From NCBI RefSeq assembly GCF_014649915.1, contig NZ_BMTY01000002.1:223463-287462 (forward strand): DNA of 64,000 nt. The letters are read 5' to 3'. A model generated the notes under the pieces. The model saw only the letters and a program-made list of their open reading frames with translations, searched no databases and had not been told where the DNA came from. The translations under genes were made by a program, and so were the position numbers. Below are positions 35,005 through 44,174 of the stretch, one piece after another; position 1 is the stretch's first letter, and each line of letters begins with the position of its first letter. The stretch comes from Streptomyces toxytricini. GTDB lineage: Bacteria; Actinomycetota; Actinomycetes; Streptomycetales; Streptomycetaceae.

Positions 35005-35724
35005 ATGTACAACCCCACCGTGGCCCGGCTCACCTACCGGGCCCTCCTCGGCCGCCGCCGCGCGCTGATCCTCTTCGCGCTCCCGGCCATGCTCATCGTC
35101 ATCGCCGGCGCCGTCCGGGCCTTCACCGGGCTCGACGACAAGATCGCGGCGGACCTGCTGGGCGGCTTCGCCCTGGCCACCATGGTCCCCCTGATCGGCG
35201 TGATCGCCGGCACCGGCGCGATCGGACCGGAGATCGACGACGGCTCGATCGTCTACCTGCTGTCGAAGCCCGTGAAGCGGCCGACGATCATCATGACCAA
35301 GCTGATCGTCGCGATCGCCGTCACGATGGCCTTCTCGGCGATCCCCACGCTGATCGCCGGCTTCATCCTCAACAACAACGGCCAGCAGATCGCGGTCGCC
35401 TACACGATCGCCGCGCTGGTCGCCTCCATCGCCTACAGCGCGCTGTTCCTGCTGCTGGGCACGGTCAGCCGGCACGCGGTCGTCTTCGGCCTCGTGTACG
35501 CCCTGATCTGGGAGTCGCTGTTCGGCAGCCTGGTCTCCGGCGCCAAGACCCTCAGCGTCCAGCAGTGGGCGCTGGCCCTGGCCGAGAAGGTGGCCGGGGA
35601 GGGCTACGTCGACGCGACCGTCGGCCTGCCCACCGCGGTCGCGCTCCTCGTGGCCGTCACGGTCGGCGCCACCGTCTACGCGGGACAGAAGCTGCGCCGG
35701 CTCACGCTGGCCGGTGAGGAGTAG
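35005..35724 (+). CDS. ABC transporter permease (module 2)
   Basis: 239 residues, beginning 14 bp after the second ATPase gene with AAGGAG as ribosome binding site. Six transmembrane helices, a coupling segment K-P-V-K-R-P-T-I-I-M-T-K, and an E-I-D-D-G-S-I-V-Y-L-L-S motif typical of ABC-2 permeases. Last gene of the exporter operon, followed by parS site 5 and then a large hairpin terminator. Confidence 0.88.
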   Translation: MYNPTVARLTYRALLGRRRALILFALPAMLIVIAGAVRAFTGLDDKIAADLLGGFALATMVPLIGVIAGTGAIGPEIDDGSIVYLLSKPVKRPTIIMTKLIVAIAVTMAFSAIPTLIAGFILNNNGQQIAVAYTIAALVASIAYSALFLLLGTVSRHAVVFGLVYALIWESLFGSLVSGAKTLSVQQWALALAEKVAGEGYVDATVGLPTAVALLVAVTVGATVYAGQKLRRLTLAGEE

Positions 35725-35756
35725 CCACCGGCGTACGGGCCCCGCGGGCGCCGCAT

Positions 35757-35770
35757 GTTTCACGTGAAAC
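35757..35770. other. parS site 5
   Basis: Exact GTTTCACGTGAAAC, intergenic, 33 bp after the ABC operon stop and upstream of its terminator. Confidence 0.93.
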
Positions 35771-35873
35771 ACGATGCGGATCGGACGGGGCCCGGCTCTC
35801 GCCGCGGCGGCGGAAAATCACTGGTACGGGACTCCGGCCCCGGGCAGAGTGAGCCGTGCGGGGAGCAACAAAA

Positions 35874-35925
35874 GGTCCGGGGCGGCCACTTCGAGCGCAC
35901 CGTCAGGTGCGGGCCGCCCCGGACC
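35874..35925. terminator. Branched-looking bidirectional terminator
   Basis: A perfect 14-bp stem (GGTCCGGGGCGGCC at 35874-35887 with its complement at 35912-35925) encloses a second small hairpin, GCACC-GTCA-GGTGC (35897-35910). It lies between the convergent ABC operon and HAD gene and is preceded by AACAAAA. Confidence 0.8.
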
Positions 35926-35984
35926 GCTGCCGTTTACGGGCCTCCGCGCCGGGCCCTGCGGCTCCGGTCGGCGGGAAACGGGTC

Positions 35985-36797
35985 TTACGCGGCGCCGAGC
36001 AGGCGCTCCAGCACCACCGCGATGCCGTCCTCCTCGTGGGAGGTCGTCACCTCGTCGGCCACCGCCTTCAGTTCCGGGTGGGCATTGGCCATGGCCACAC
36101 CGTGCGCCGCCCAGCCGAACATGGGGACGTCGTTCGGCATGTCGCCGAAGGCGATCGTGCCGGCGGCCTTGACCCCCAGCCGGCGCGCGGCCAGCGAGAG
36201 GCCGGTCGCCTTCGTCAGCCCGAGCGGCAGTATCTCCACTATTCCCGGCCCGGCCATCACGACGTCCACGAGCGAACCCACCGTCCGGCGGGCCGCGTCG
36301 ACCAGGGCGTCGTCGCCGAGTTCGGGGTGCTGGATGTACAGCTTGTTCAGCGGGGCCGACCACACCGCCGACGTGTCCTCCAGGTACAGGGCCGGCAGGC
36401 CGCCCTGCACCCGGTAGCCGGGACCGAACAGCACGTCGCCGTCGACCCCGTCGCGGCTCGCGGCGAGCGCCAGCGGACCGACCTCGGCCTCCAGCTTCGC
36501 CAGGGCCAGGCCGGCCAGCTGCCGGTCCAGCGTCACGGACGTCAGCAGCCGGTGCGCTCCCGCGTCGTAGACCTGGGCCCCCTGCCCGCACACGGCGATC
36601 CCCTGATAGCCGAGGTCGTCGAGGATGTGGCGGGTCCAGGCCACGCCGCGGCCCGTGACGACGATGTGGACGGCCCCGGCCGCGGTGGCCGCGGCGAGGG
36701 CCTCCCGGGTGCGTTCCGAGACGGTGCCGTCGCCACGCAGCAGGGTGCCGTCGAGGTCGGTCGCGACGAGCTGGTAGGGGAACGGGGCCGGGCTCAC
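35985..36797 (-). CDS. HAD-superfamily phosphatase, Cof type
   Basis: 270 residues from the GTG at 36797, which overlaps the serS stop (GTGA). HAD motifs: D-L-D-G-T-L-L, V-V-T-G-R-G, the motif III Lys in L-T-K-A-T-G-L, and [10 protein letters not shown]. The C2B cap again marks it as Cof-like. Translational coupling to serS suggests cotranscription. In S. coelicolor a HAD gene also follows serS, but its physiological substrate is unknown. No special link to seryl-tRNA synthesis can be inferred. Confidence 0.85.
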   Translation of the reverse strand: MSPAPFPYQLVATDLDGTLLRGDGTVSERTREALAAATAAGAVHIVVTGRGVAWTRHILDDLGYQGIAVCGQGAQVYDAGAHRLLTSVTLDRQLAGLALAKLEAEVGPLALAASRDGVDGDVLFGPGYRVQGGLPALYLEDTSAVWSAPLNKLYIQHPELGDDALVDAARRTVGSLVDVVMAGPGIVEILPLGLTKATGLSLAARRLGVKAAGTIAFGDMPNDVPMFGWAAHGVAMANAHPELKAVADEVTTSHEEDGIAVVLERLLGAA

Positions 36798-38071
36798 TTG
36801 GTGATCGGCTCCAGGACCTCGCGGCCGCCCAGGTAGGGGCGGAGCGCCGCGGGGACGCGCACGGAGCCGTCGGCCTGCTGGTGGTTCTCCAGGAGGGCGA
36901 CGATGGTGCGCGGCACCGCGCACAGGGTGCCGTTCAGGGTGGCGAGCGGCTGGGTCTTCTTGCCGTCGCGGACGCGGATCGACAGCCGGCGGGCCTGGAA
37001 GCCGTCGCAGTTGGAGGCGGAGGTCAGCTCGCGGTACTTGCCCTGCGTGGGAATCCAGGCCTCGCAGTCGAACTTGCGGGAGGCCGACGCGCCGAGGTCG
37101 CCGGTGGCGACGTCGATGACCTGGAAGGGCAGCTCCAGGCTGGTCAGCCACTGCTTCTCCCAGGCGAGGAGCCGGGCGTGCTCCGCCTCGGCCTCCTCCG
37201 GGGCGACGTACGAGAACATCTCGACCTTGTCGAACTGGTGGACGCGGAAGATGCCGCGGGTGTCCTTGCCGTACGTGCCGGCCTCGCGGCGGAAGCACGG
37301 GGAGAAGCCGGCGTACCGCAGCGGCAGCTTGTCCGCCTCGACGATCTCGTCCATGTGGTAAGCGGCGAGCGGGACCTCGGAGGTGCCGACCAGGTAGTAG
37401 TCGTCCTTCTCCAGGTGGTACACGTTCTCCGCGGCCTGGCCGAGGAAGCCGGTGCCCTCCATGGCGCGCGGACGCACCAGGGCCGGGGTCAGCATCGGGA
37501 TGAAGCCGGCCTCGGTGGCCTGCGCGATGGCAGCGTTGACGAGGGCCAGTTCCAGCAGGGCTCCCACGCCGGTCAGGTAGTAGAAGCGCGAGCCGGACAC
37601 CTTGGCGCCGCGCTCGACGTCGATGGCGCCGAGCAGCTCGCCGAGCTCCAGGTGGTCCTTGGGCTCGAAGCCCTCGGCGGCGAAGTCGCGGATGGTGCCG
37701 TGGGTCTCCAGGACGGTGAAGTCGTCCTCGCCGCCGACCGGCACGTCCGGGTGGACGACGTTGCCGAGCTTGAGCAGCAGGGCGCGGGCGGTCTCGTCGG
37801 CCTCGTTCTGCTCGGCCTCCGCGACCTTGACGTCGGCCTTGAGCTGCTCCGCGCGCTTCAGCAGCTCCGCCCGCTCCTCCGGGGAGGCCTTGGGGATCAG
37901 CTTGCCGAGCGACTTCTGCTCGTTGCGCAGTTCGTCGAAGCGCATGCCGGACGACCTGCGGCGCTCGTCGGCGGAGAGCACGGCGTCGACGAGTTCGACG
38001 TCCTCTCCACGGGCGCGCTGCGAGGCGCGGACACGGTCGGGGTCTTCACGGAGCAGCCGGAGGTCAATCAC
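36794..38071 (-). CDS. serS: Seryl-tRNA synthetase
   Basis: 425 residues from the GTG at 38071, usual length for bacterial SerRS. It charges tRNA-Ser with serine. The N-terminal antiparallel coiled coil that grips the long variable arm spans about residues 30-105 ([30 protein letters not shown]). The class II catalytic core shows T-S-E-V-P-L-A, motif 2 with R-R-E-A-G and G-I-F-R-V-H-Q-F, and motif 3 [11 protein letters not shown]. It is followed by the overlapping HAD gene. Its upstream region is the 521-bp interval with DnaA-box cluster B; I cannot place a confident promoter. Confidence 0.97.
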   Translation of the reverse strand: MIDLRLLREDPDRVRASQRARGEDVELVDAVLSADERRRSSGMRFDELRNEQKSLGKLIPKASPEERAELLKRAEQLKADVKVAEAEQNEADETARALLLKLGNVVHPDVPVGGEDDFTVLETHGTIRDFAAEGFEPKDHLELGELLGAIDVERGAKVSGSRFYYLTGVGALLELALVNAAIAQATEAGFIPMLTPALVRPRAMEGTGFLGQAAENVYHLEKDDYYLVGTSEVPLAAYHMDEIVEADKLPLRYAGFSPCFRREAGTYGKDTRGIFRVHQFDKVEMFSYVAPEEAEAEHARLLAWEKQWLTSLELPFQVIDVATGDLGASASRKFDCEAWIPTQGKYRELTSASNCDGFQARRLSIRVRDGKKTQPLATLNGTLCAVPRTIVALLENHQQADGSVRVPAALRPYLGGREVLEPITK

Positions 38072-38273
38072 CCCACCAGGCTACCGGCCTGAGCTTCCCG
38101 GGCTCACACCGATATCACGCTGCGTGTCGCTATGTCCTAATTGCAACGAATGGAAAACTCTGTACCCGTGGCCGGAAGTCGTCGACTGCTCCGCGCTCCA
38201 TAAAACCTGGCCATTCCGAGAAAGGGGGAAATCCCGGCATCCGGACAGCGGTGCCGGTGCGGTCGGAGGCCGC

Positions 38274-38582
38274 TTGTCCACAGGGAAGCCGCAGCCCACA
38301 AGGTTGTCCACAGGCTGTGCGGCGCATCTGTGGACACGGAATTAGATCAATCCCCCTGATGCGCCCTCCCGGCGATTCATGGTCCAAACCACCCTCACAC
38401 ACTCATTCGGGTGGGAATGACTCGCCCCAAAGAGTTGATCCGTGATACGCGGGTGACGCTGTTCATCCACCGATCTCCTGCGCGAAACCTGCCCGCGGAG
38501 GCCGACAAGTCGACCCGGGGTGCCGAAACTGTCGACTAGTCCACAGGCCCGCGCCGCGACCTGTGGATAACTCTGTGGATGG
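38274..38582. promoter_or_regulatory. DnaA-box cluster B in the serS-pheA interval
   Basis: The 521-bp gap 38072-38592 has no gene that I can support. It holds perfect TTGTCCACA at 38274-38282 and 38304-38312, GTGTCCACA on the minus strand (38329-38337), TAGTCCACA (38537-38545), a perfect TTATCCACA on the minus strand (38562-38570) and CCATCCACA on the minus strand (38574-38582). The spacing forms two sub-clusters of three, at 38274-38337 and 38537-38582. The position, tens of kilobases from the expected oriC, fits a DnaA-titrating cluster. Confidence 0.75.
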
Positions 38583-38592
38583 CGAATCGTGA

Positions 38593-39528
38593 CTACGCGC
38601 GGCCGTCCAGGCAACGCGTCAGCCAGTCCGACGCCGCCGTGAAGTCGCCGTCCGAGGTACCCGGCCGCGGCGCCCGGACGTCACTGCGGGTGACGCCCGC
38701 CCTCGGGTACGAGCCCAGGAAGCGGACCTGCGGACAGGTCCGCTTCAGCCCCATGAGTGCCTCGCTCACCCTGCGGTCGGAGATGTGGCCCTCGGCGTCG
38801 ACCGCGAAGCAGTAGTTCCCGATGCCCTCACCCGTCGGCCGTGACTGGATCAGCATCAGGTTCACCCCGCGCACGGCGAACTCCTGGAGGAGTTCCAGCA
38901 GGGCACCGGGGTGGTCGTCCCCCAGCCACAGCACCACCGACGTCTTGTCGGCGCCCGTCGGCGCGGCGGGCCGGGCCGGCCGGCCGACCAGCACGAACCG
39001 CGTCTCGGCGTTCTCCGCGTCGTGGATCTCCGTGACGAGCGGCACCAGCCCGTACGTGGCGGCGGCGAACTCGCCCGCGAACGCCGCGTCGAAGCGGCCC
39101 TCCTGCACCAGCCGCGCCCCGTCCGCGTTCGACGCGGCCGACTCCCACACGGCGTCCGGCAGGTTCGCCCGCAGCCAGTTGCGCACCTGCGGCTGCGCGA
39201 CCGGGTGCCCGGTGACCGTCTTGACATCCGACAGGGCCGTACCGGGCCGAACGAGCAGGGCGAACGCGATGGGCAGCAACACCTCGCGGTAGATCATCAG
39301 CGGCTCGCCGGAGGCCAGCTCGTCCAGCGTGGCGGTCACCCCGCCCTCCACCGAGTTCTCGATCGGGACGAGGGCGGCCGCCGCCTCCCCGTTGCGCACG
39401 GCGTCCAGGGCGGATGCCACGGAGACCATCGGGACGAGCTCCCGGGTCGCGGCTTCCGGCAGCGTGCGGAGGGCGGCCTCGGTGAAGGTGCCCTCGGGAC
39501 CGAGATAGGTGAAGCGGGTGGCCGACAT
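38593..39528 (-). CDS. pheA: Prephenate dehydratase
   Basis: 311 residues from the ATG at 39528. It converts prephenate to phenylpyruvate in phenylalanine synthesis. The catalytic domain (1-180) has Y-L-G-P-E-G-T-F-T, V-P-I-E-N-S-V-E-G-G-V, and the late D-A-E-N-A-E-T-R-F. An ACT regulatory domain follows at about 195-275 with L-L-E-L-L-Q-E-F-A-V-R-G-V-N-L and the E-S-R-P-like Q-S-R-P-T-G phenylalanine site. There is no fused chorismate mutase, as is normal in actinobacteria. Transcribed as a single gene, with DnaA-box cluster B at its 3' side. Confidence 0.96.
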   Translation of the reverse strand: MSATRFTYLGPEGTFTEAALRTLPEAATRELVPMVSVASALDAVRNGEAAAALVPIENSVEGGVTATLDELASGEPLMIYREVLLPIAFALLVRPGTALSDVKTVTGHPVAQPQVRNWLRANLPDAVWESAASNADGARLVQEGRFDAAFAGEFAAATYGLVPLVTEIHDAENAETRFVLVGRPARPAAPTGADKTSVVLWLGDDHPGALLELLQEFAVRGVNLMLIQSRPTGEGIGNYCFAVDAEGHISDRRVSEALMGLKRTCPQVRFLGSYPRAGVTRSDVRAPRPGTSDGDFTAASDWLTRCLDGRA

Positions 39529-39567
39529 GCGGCCAGCCTAATGCCGGGCACCCGCGCCGCGGGGCCC

Positions 39568-39601
39568 CGTTCACCCTTCGAGCACGTTCACCCTTCGAGC
39601 A
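39568..39601. repeat. 17-bp perfect tandem duplication at the 3' end of dtpA
   Basis: The unit CGTTCACCCTTCGAGCA occurs at 39568-39584 and again at 39585-39601. The second copy carries the last codons and stop of dtpA; the first is an untranslated duplicate. Confidence 0.85.
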
Positions 39602-40853
39602 GCCGCTGGCCCACGTACTCGCCGTCCCGCGGGCCGGGTGGCACCGCGTACAGCCCGCTGGACTCGTGCCGGATGAACGCCGACAGGGCGTCCCCGCGGT
39701 CGAGCTTGCGCTGCACCGGGACGAACCCGCGCAGGGGGTCCGCCTGCCAGCAGATGAAGAGGAGCCCGGCGTCGGGCCCCCCGTCCTCGGCCGTGCCGTC
39801 GTGGAAGGAGAACGGCCTGCGCAGCATCGCCGCCCCGCCGTTCTGCGCGGGGGCGGAGATGCGGGCGTGCGCGTTGGCCGGGATGACCGCCTTGCCGTCG
39901 GGGCCGATCTTGTCGAGGTCCAGTGCGGTGGTCTCCGAACCGCCCGTCAGGGGCGCCCCGGTGGCCTTGTTCCGGCCGATGACCTGCTCCTGCTGGGCGA
40001 GGGACTGCTTGTCCCACTCGTCGAGGAGCATCCGGATGCGGCGGACGACCGCGTACGAGCCCCCGCCCATCCACGCGTGCTCCGCCGGGCCCGGCCCCGC
40101 GGCGGGCACGAAGATCCGCTTCTCGAAGTCCGCCTCCGCGGGCTTCGGGTTGTTGGTGCCGTCGACCTGGCCCATCAGGTTGCGGGCGGTCATCGGCGAG
40201 GCGGTCGCGCCGGGGGACCGGTTGAAGCCGTCCATCTGCCAGCGCACCCTGGCCGCGTCCCCGGCGTCCTTCTGGATCGCGCGGAGGGCGTGGAAGGCCA
40301 CCAGGCCGTCGTCGGCGCCGATCTGGACCCACAGGTCGCCGTTGCTGCGCTGCGGGTCCAGCCGGTCGGAGGAGAAGTCCGGCAGCGGATCCAGGGCCGC
40401 GGGCCGCCGGGCGGTGAGCCCGGTGCGATCGAAGAAGGAATGCCCGAACCCGAAGGTCACGGTCAGTGAGCACGGCCCGGCGTCCAGGGCGATCCCCGTG
40501 TCGGCCGCCGCCGCGGTCTCCCCGGCCATCAGCCGGCGGGCGGTGTCGGACCAGCGGCGCATCAGCGCGGCGGCCTCCTTGCGCCCGGCCCCGGGGGCCA
40601 GGTCGAACGCCAGTACGTGCCCCTTGGCCTGCAGGGGCGTGGTGATGCCCGCCTGGCGCTCGCCGTGGAAGGCGACCCGGGTGGCGCCCACGGTGGAGAG
40701 GCTGCCGGCGCCGCCGGACGGGGTGGCGGCGATGGCGGACTGCACCAGCGCGCCGCCCGTGGCACCCAGCGCGAGCCCGGTGGCCCCCGCCGCGCCGACG
40801 GTGCCGAGCAGCCGGCGGCGGGAGATCTCGATGTCGGTGTTGCTCTCGGTCAC
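39588..40853 (-). CDS. dtpA: DyP-type heme peroxidase DtpA (EfeB-like), Tat-exported
   Basis: 421 residues from the GTG at 40853. Residues 11-35 are a twin-arginine signal (S-R-R-R-L-L-G-T-V-G-A-A-G). The DyP fold carries G-F-G-H-S-F-F, G-Q-V-D-G-T-N-N-P with the distal Asp (GxxDG), the proximal-His region, and a distal Arg in V-V-R-R-I-R-M. It oxidises substrates with H2O2 outside the membrane. In S. lividans DtpA is a Tat substrate in the copper-supply operon, required for maturation of the copper radical oxidase GlxA. The same context (copCD, ecuC, sco) supports the name. It begins five bases after the copCD stop. Confidence 0.9.
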   Translation of the reverse strand: MTESNTDIEISRRRLLGTVGAAGATGLALGATGGALVQSAIAATPSGGAGSLSTVGATRVAFHGERQAGITTPLQAKGHVLAFDLAPGAGRKEAAALMRRWSDTARRLMAGETAAAADTGIALDAGPCSLTVTFGFGHSFFDRTGLTARRPAALDPLPDFSSDRLDPQRSNGDLWVQIGADDGLVAFHALRAIQKDAGDAARVRWQMDGFNRSPGATASPMTARNLMGQVDGTNNPKPAEADFEKRIFVPAAGPGPAEHAWMGGGSYAVVRRIRMLLDEWDKQSLAQQEQVIGRNKATGAPLTGGSETTALDLDKIGPDGKAVIPANAHARISAPAQNGGAAMLRRPFSFHDGTAEDGGPDAGLLFICWQADPLRGFVPVQRKLDRGDALSAFIRHESSGLYAVPPGPRDGEYVGQRLLEG

Positions 40854-40858
40854 GCTGT

Positions 40859-42880
40859 TCAGCCGATCTTCACTGTCTTCTGCACGGTGGTCTGGTCGAT
40901 CTCGGAGGTCCGGACGGTCACGTCGATGCGCCACTCCCCGGCCAGCGGCAGCTGGACGCCGGGAGCGCTCCAGTGCCCTGGGCCCGCCCGGTCGGGCGCG
41001 GTCGGCAGCGGGCCGACCTCCTTGGCCGGGAGGGTGAAGGCCACCTTGACCTCGGGGAGGTCGAGCGGCGCGCCGTCCGGGGCCTCGGCCCACAGGTGGA
41101 GGGTGTTGGAGCCGGTCCGCCCAGGGTCCAGCTCCAGACGGACGGAGCCCTTGCCGTGCGTACCGCCCGTGTCGAACGGCAGGGTGATCTTCACCGCCCG
41201 ATTGGGCACGGCGGGCGAGGAGGCGCCGTTGCGGCCTGCCTCCTGGGCCACGACCCGGCCCGGCTCGGTGCTCGTCAGCACGGTGGTCACGGCGAGGACC
41301 GCGACGGCCACCGCCGCTTCGGCCAGCACGGACCGGCGCAGGCCCGCCCGTACCGGATCGGCGTCCCGGACCTGGCGCCGGCGCGCGTTCTCGAGCGCTG
41401 CCCGCTGCCGGGCGAGCTGCGCGGCCCGCTTCGGATCCTCGGGCACATCCGTCGCTGCGGTGGATGTTTCACGTGAAACACCCGGCTCGGCAGATGTTTC
41501 ACGTGAAACCGCGCCCGGCACCGCGGCCGTAGCCGGCTCGTCCGACGCGGCGTGCACCGCCGGTGCCTCCCCGAGCCGCGCGGTCCAGCGCCGGGAGAGG
41601 TACGCGACCCCGACGAGGACGGCCACCAGGCCGCCCTTGATGATCAGCAGCCGTCCGTAGCTGGTGCCGGTCAGGGCCTGCCAGCTGCCGAGCTGGCGCC
41701 ACGACTGGTAGGCCCCGGTCGCGGCCAGCACGACGACCCCGGCGAACGCGATCCGGGAGAACCGGCGCACGGCCTCCCCCTCGACGTCCGGCACGGTGTA
41801 CAGGGCGACCAGCAGCGCAGTGAGCCCTCCGAGCCAGGCGGCCGCGGCCAGCAGGTGCAGGACGTCGACCGGCATCGCGATGCTGCTCTGCAGACCAGTC
41901 GAGGCGTGCTCCGACAATGCCCATGTCGCGGCGATGCCTGCAGCGAAGACCCCGCCCGCGACGGCGAGGCCGAAGAACAGGTCGGCGGCGTCCCTGCCGT
42001 CCTCCTTCCTGTCCGCCTTCCCGGCACCGGCCTCCTCGCCCTCCGCTGCGGCGGACTGCCGACGGGCGAACGCGCCGAACAGGACGGCGATGAAGAGCGC
42101 GGCGGCGCCGAGGAGGAGCAGCCGGGAGACGAGCGCGGCGCCGGTCTTGGTCGCCAGGACGGCCTTGAGTCCGGCGAGGTCGAAGACGTCGGCGAAGTTC
42201 CCCGACCCGGTGTACGGGTGTCGCAGCACCAGCATCACCAGCGTGGCGGCGGTGAGCACGACCCACGCGCGCAGGACGAGCTTCTGCATCGGGCGCACGG
42301 CGGCACCCCGCCGCCAGCACGCAAGGAGGAAGGCGCAGGCGCCGACGAGGACGGTGAAGCCGGCGTAGGCGGCGTACCGGGCCAGGCCGTACGCGGCGCC
42401 GACGGGCCCGCCGCCCGCCTGCCGCTCGGGCAGCGCCACCGTGGTCTCCGAGGGGGCGCCGATGGAGAAGGTGAACGCCCCCGCAATGGGGTGGCTGTCG
42501 GCGGAGACGGCCTGCCAGGCGACGGTGTACGTGCCGTCGGGCAGGCCCGGGTGGAGCGCGGTGCCGTACCGGATGGTCGAACCGCTGCACATGTCCCGGA
42601 TCTCCCCGGTGTCCACCCGCTTGCCCCGGGGGTCCAGGACGCGGATGGAGTCCTCGCCCAGGGCGACCTTCTCCGAGAAGGAGAGGGTGACCTGGGCGGG
42701 TGCGGTGGCGACCACCGCCCCCTCCCCGGGGTCGCTCGCGGTGAGTGCGGCGTGTGCCGAGGCCGGGCCGGCCTCGGCGAACAGGAGTGCCAGCAATGCT
42801 GCGAGGACCAGCGCGAGCCGCGGCAGGACTGCCGCGGCGCGGACGCGGGCCGGGGGCGGGGCGGGGGCGGTGGCCGTCAT
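40859..42880 (-). CDS. Copper resistance/uptake protein, CopC-CopD fusion
   Basis: 673 residues. A signal peptide ends at A-G-P-A-S-A, so the mature protein starts with His (H-A-A-L-T-A-S-D-P), the amino-terminal copper ligand of CopC. The CopC domain covers about residues 43-140 with a second ligand set in D-S-H-P-I-A-G-A. Eight CopD transmembrane helices follow (about 155-420), then a cytoplasmic Ala/Pro-rich stretch and a last helix with an extracytoplasmic beta domain resembling YtkA. The protein probably moves copper across the membrane for cuproenzymes. Two parS sites lie in the stretch after the CopD helices and are read V-S-R-E-T twice. Cotranscribed with ecuC/sco upstream and dtpA downstream. 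Confidence 0.9.
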   Translation of the reverse strand: MTATAPAPPPARVRAAAVLPRLALVLAALLALLFAEAGPASAHAALTASDPGEGAVVATAPAQVTLSFSEKVALGEDSIRVLDPRGKRVDTGEIRDMCSGSTIRYGTALHPGLPDGTYTVAWQAVSADSHPIAGAFTFSIGAPSETTVALPERQAGGGPVGAAYGLARYAAYAGFTVLVGACAFLLACWRRGAAVRPMQKLVLRAWVVLTAATLVMLVLRHPYTGSGNFADVFDLAGLKAVLATKTGAALVSRLLLLGAAALFIAVLFGAFARRQSAAAEGEEAGAGKADRKEDGRDAADLFFGLAVAGGVFAAGIAATWALSEHASTGLQSSIAMPVDVLHLLAAAAWLGGLTALLVALYTVPDVEGEAVRRFSRIAFAGVVVLAATGAYQSWRQLGSWQALTGTSYGRLLIIKGGLVAVLVGVAYLSRRWTARLGEAPAVHAASDEPATAAVPGAVSRETSAEPGVSRETSTAATDVPEDPKRAAQLARQRAALENARRRQVRDADPVRAGLRRSVLAEAAVAVAVLAVTTVLTSTEPGRVVAQEAGRNGASSPAVPNRAVKITLPFDTGGTHGKGSVRLELDPGRTGSNTLHLWAEAPDGAPLDLPEVKVAFTLPAKEVGPLPTAPDRAGPGHWSAPGVQLPLAGEWRIDVTVRTSEIDQTTVQKTVKIG
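41466..41479. other. parS site 6
   Basis: Exact GTTTCACGTGAAAC inside the CopC-CopD coding sequence, in the low-complexity linker. It pairs with site 7 at 30-bp spacing. Confidence 0.93.
41496..41509. other. parS site 7
   Basis: Exact GTTTCACGTGAAAC inside the CopC-CopD coding sequence, 30 bp (start to start) from site 6. Confidence 0.93.
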
Positions 42881-42903
42881 GGCGTGTCGGTCCCTCGGGT
42901 CCG

Positions 42904-43422
42904 TCAGTGGGCGGTGGAGTGCTGGGCCTGGTACGTCCGTTCCTTCACGTCCAGTTCGACCTTGACCGGGTCGGCCTTCTCGAAGCGCAGCTCGACGGTG
43001 ATCTTGTCGCCGACCTTCGGCTTCTGCTTGAGGCCCATGAACATGATGTGGTTGGCGCCGCGCTCCAGCCGCAGCTCGCCGTTCGCGGGCACGTCCATGG
43101 ACGGGACCTGCTGCATCTTCTGGTCCTTGGTCTCGTGGATCTGGAGGTCGTCCGAGAGCGTGCTGGTGGCGGAGACGAGCTTGTCGGCGGTCTTCGAGTC
43201 GTTCTTGATGACCATGAAGCCGCCGGCCATCTTGTCGTTGACCGGTTCGGGCATGAAGGCGCCGCTGACGGACACCTTCGGCTTCTCCGCGGCCGGCGCG
43301 CCGGCGCCCGCCCCGGAGTCGGACGAGGAGCCGGATCCCGAGTCCGAGGAGCAGCCGGATATGGCCAGCGCTGCCGCCAGGGAGAGGGCGGCGGCGACGG
43401 TGCGGGTGGTGCGGGCGGTCAC
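42904..43422 (-). CDS. ecuC: Extracytoplasmic copper chaperone, PCu(A)C family
   Basis: 172 residues from the GTG at 43422, overlapping the sco stop by four bases. A lipoprotein signal ends at L-A-I-S-G-C with Cys24 as the lipidation site, followed by a Ser/Gly-rich tether. The PCu(A)C copper site is present as an H-x...-M / H-x-M pattern: I-H-E-T-K-D-Q-K-M ... G-A-N-H-I-M-F-M-G. It binds Cu(I) outside the cell and passes it to Sco, the role shown for ECuC in S. lividans. Anchored on the outer face of the membrane and encoded between sco and copCD. Confidence 0.88.
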   Translation of the reverse strand: MTARTTRTVAAALSLAAALAISGCSSDSGSGSSSDSGAGAGAPAAEKPKVSVSGAFMPEPVNDKMAGGFMVIKNDSKTADKLVSATSTLSDDLQIHETKDQKMQQVPSMDVPANGELRLERGANHIMFMGLKQKPKVGDKITVELRFEKADPVKVELDVKERTYQAQHSTAH

Positions 43423-44072
43423 GGGTTCTCTCCCTTGGCGATCTTCGGCAGGTCTGCGGTGTAGGTGTCGACGGTCGTGTTCTCCCCGTAGAGGAGATAG
43501 CCCTCGTCCGTCTTCGGGGAGAAGGCGATGACCTGGGCGCCGTGCATGGAGACGACGCTGCCGTCGGCCTCCTTCTTGGCGGGGTCGATACCGACGCCGA
43601 GGGTGCGTGCCGCGGCCTGGATGGTGGCGAAGTCCCCGGTGAGCCCGACGAAGGAGGGGTCCTGGGCCTTGAGCCACGCGCCGAGCGATTCGGGGGTGTC
43701 CCGTTCGGGGTCCGTGGTGACGAAGACGACCCGCAGGTTCTCCTGGTCGGCCTGGGGCAGCGCCTTCCGGGCGACGGCGATGTTGCTCATCGTCAGCGGG
43801 CACACGTCGGGGCAGTTGGTGTAGCCGAAGTAGATCAGCGTCGGCTTGCCCTTCGTCTGCTCGCGCAGGTTCCACGGCTTGCCGGTGGTGTCCGTCAGGA
43901 CGAGTTCCGGCTTGTCGAAGGGCCGGTCGAGGACCGTCGCGGTCCCCGTCTTGGCCTGGCCGGAGATCTGGGTGACCGCGTCGGTCCGGGCGGTCGGCTC
44001 GCCGCCGCAGGCGGAGAGCGTGAGCGCGGCCGCCGCCGCGAGGGCGGCGGCCGTCACACGTGTGGTGCGCAT
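43419..44072 (-). CDS. sco: Sco-family copper chaperone for cytochrome c oxidase
   Basis: 217 residues. Lipobox L-S-A-C with Cys22. The thioredoxin-like domain carries the copper-binding C-x3-C at Cys87/Cys91 (T-N-C-P-D-V-C-P) and the conserved third ligand His177 (S-M-H-G-A-Q). Sco inserts or prepares the CuA centre of the aa3 oxidase and in Streptomyces also affects morphological development under low copper. Upstream of ecuC with a GTGA overlap. The preceding ycnI gene is 102 bp away on the same strand and may be in the same operon. Confidence 0.93.
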   Translation of the reverse strand: MRTTRVTAAALAAAAALTLSACGGEPTARTDAVTQISGQAKTGTATVLDRPFDKPELVLTDTTGKPWNLREQTKGKPTLIYFGYTNCPDVCPLTMSNIAVARKALPQADQENLRVVFVTTDPERDTPESLGAWLKAQDPSFVGLTGDFATIQAAARTLGVGIDPAKKEADGSVVSMHGAQVIAFSPKTDEGYLLYGENTTVDTYTADLPKIAKGENP

Positions 44073-44174
44073 GGAGGTTCCCTGGAAATGGGGTGGGTTG
44101 GTGACGCGCAGCCGGACGTGGTCCGGCCGCGCGGTGCTGCGGACGATCCGGGTGGGCCGGTGCGGCCCGGCGGA

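Noticed and set aside
19849..36797. The two Cof-type HAD phosphatases as a recent duplication
   Set aside because: They share only family motifs and differ in most other positions and in length, so they are old paralogues at best.
28289..38582. Considered whether one of the DnaA-box clusters is oriC itself
   Set aside because: There is no dnaA, dnaN, recF or rpmH gene nearby, and only five or six boxes per cluster, well below the roughly 20 of a Streptomyces oriC. Titration or regulatory clusters fit better.
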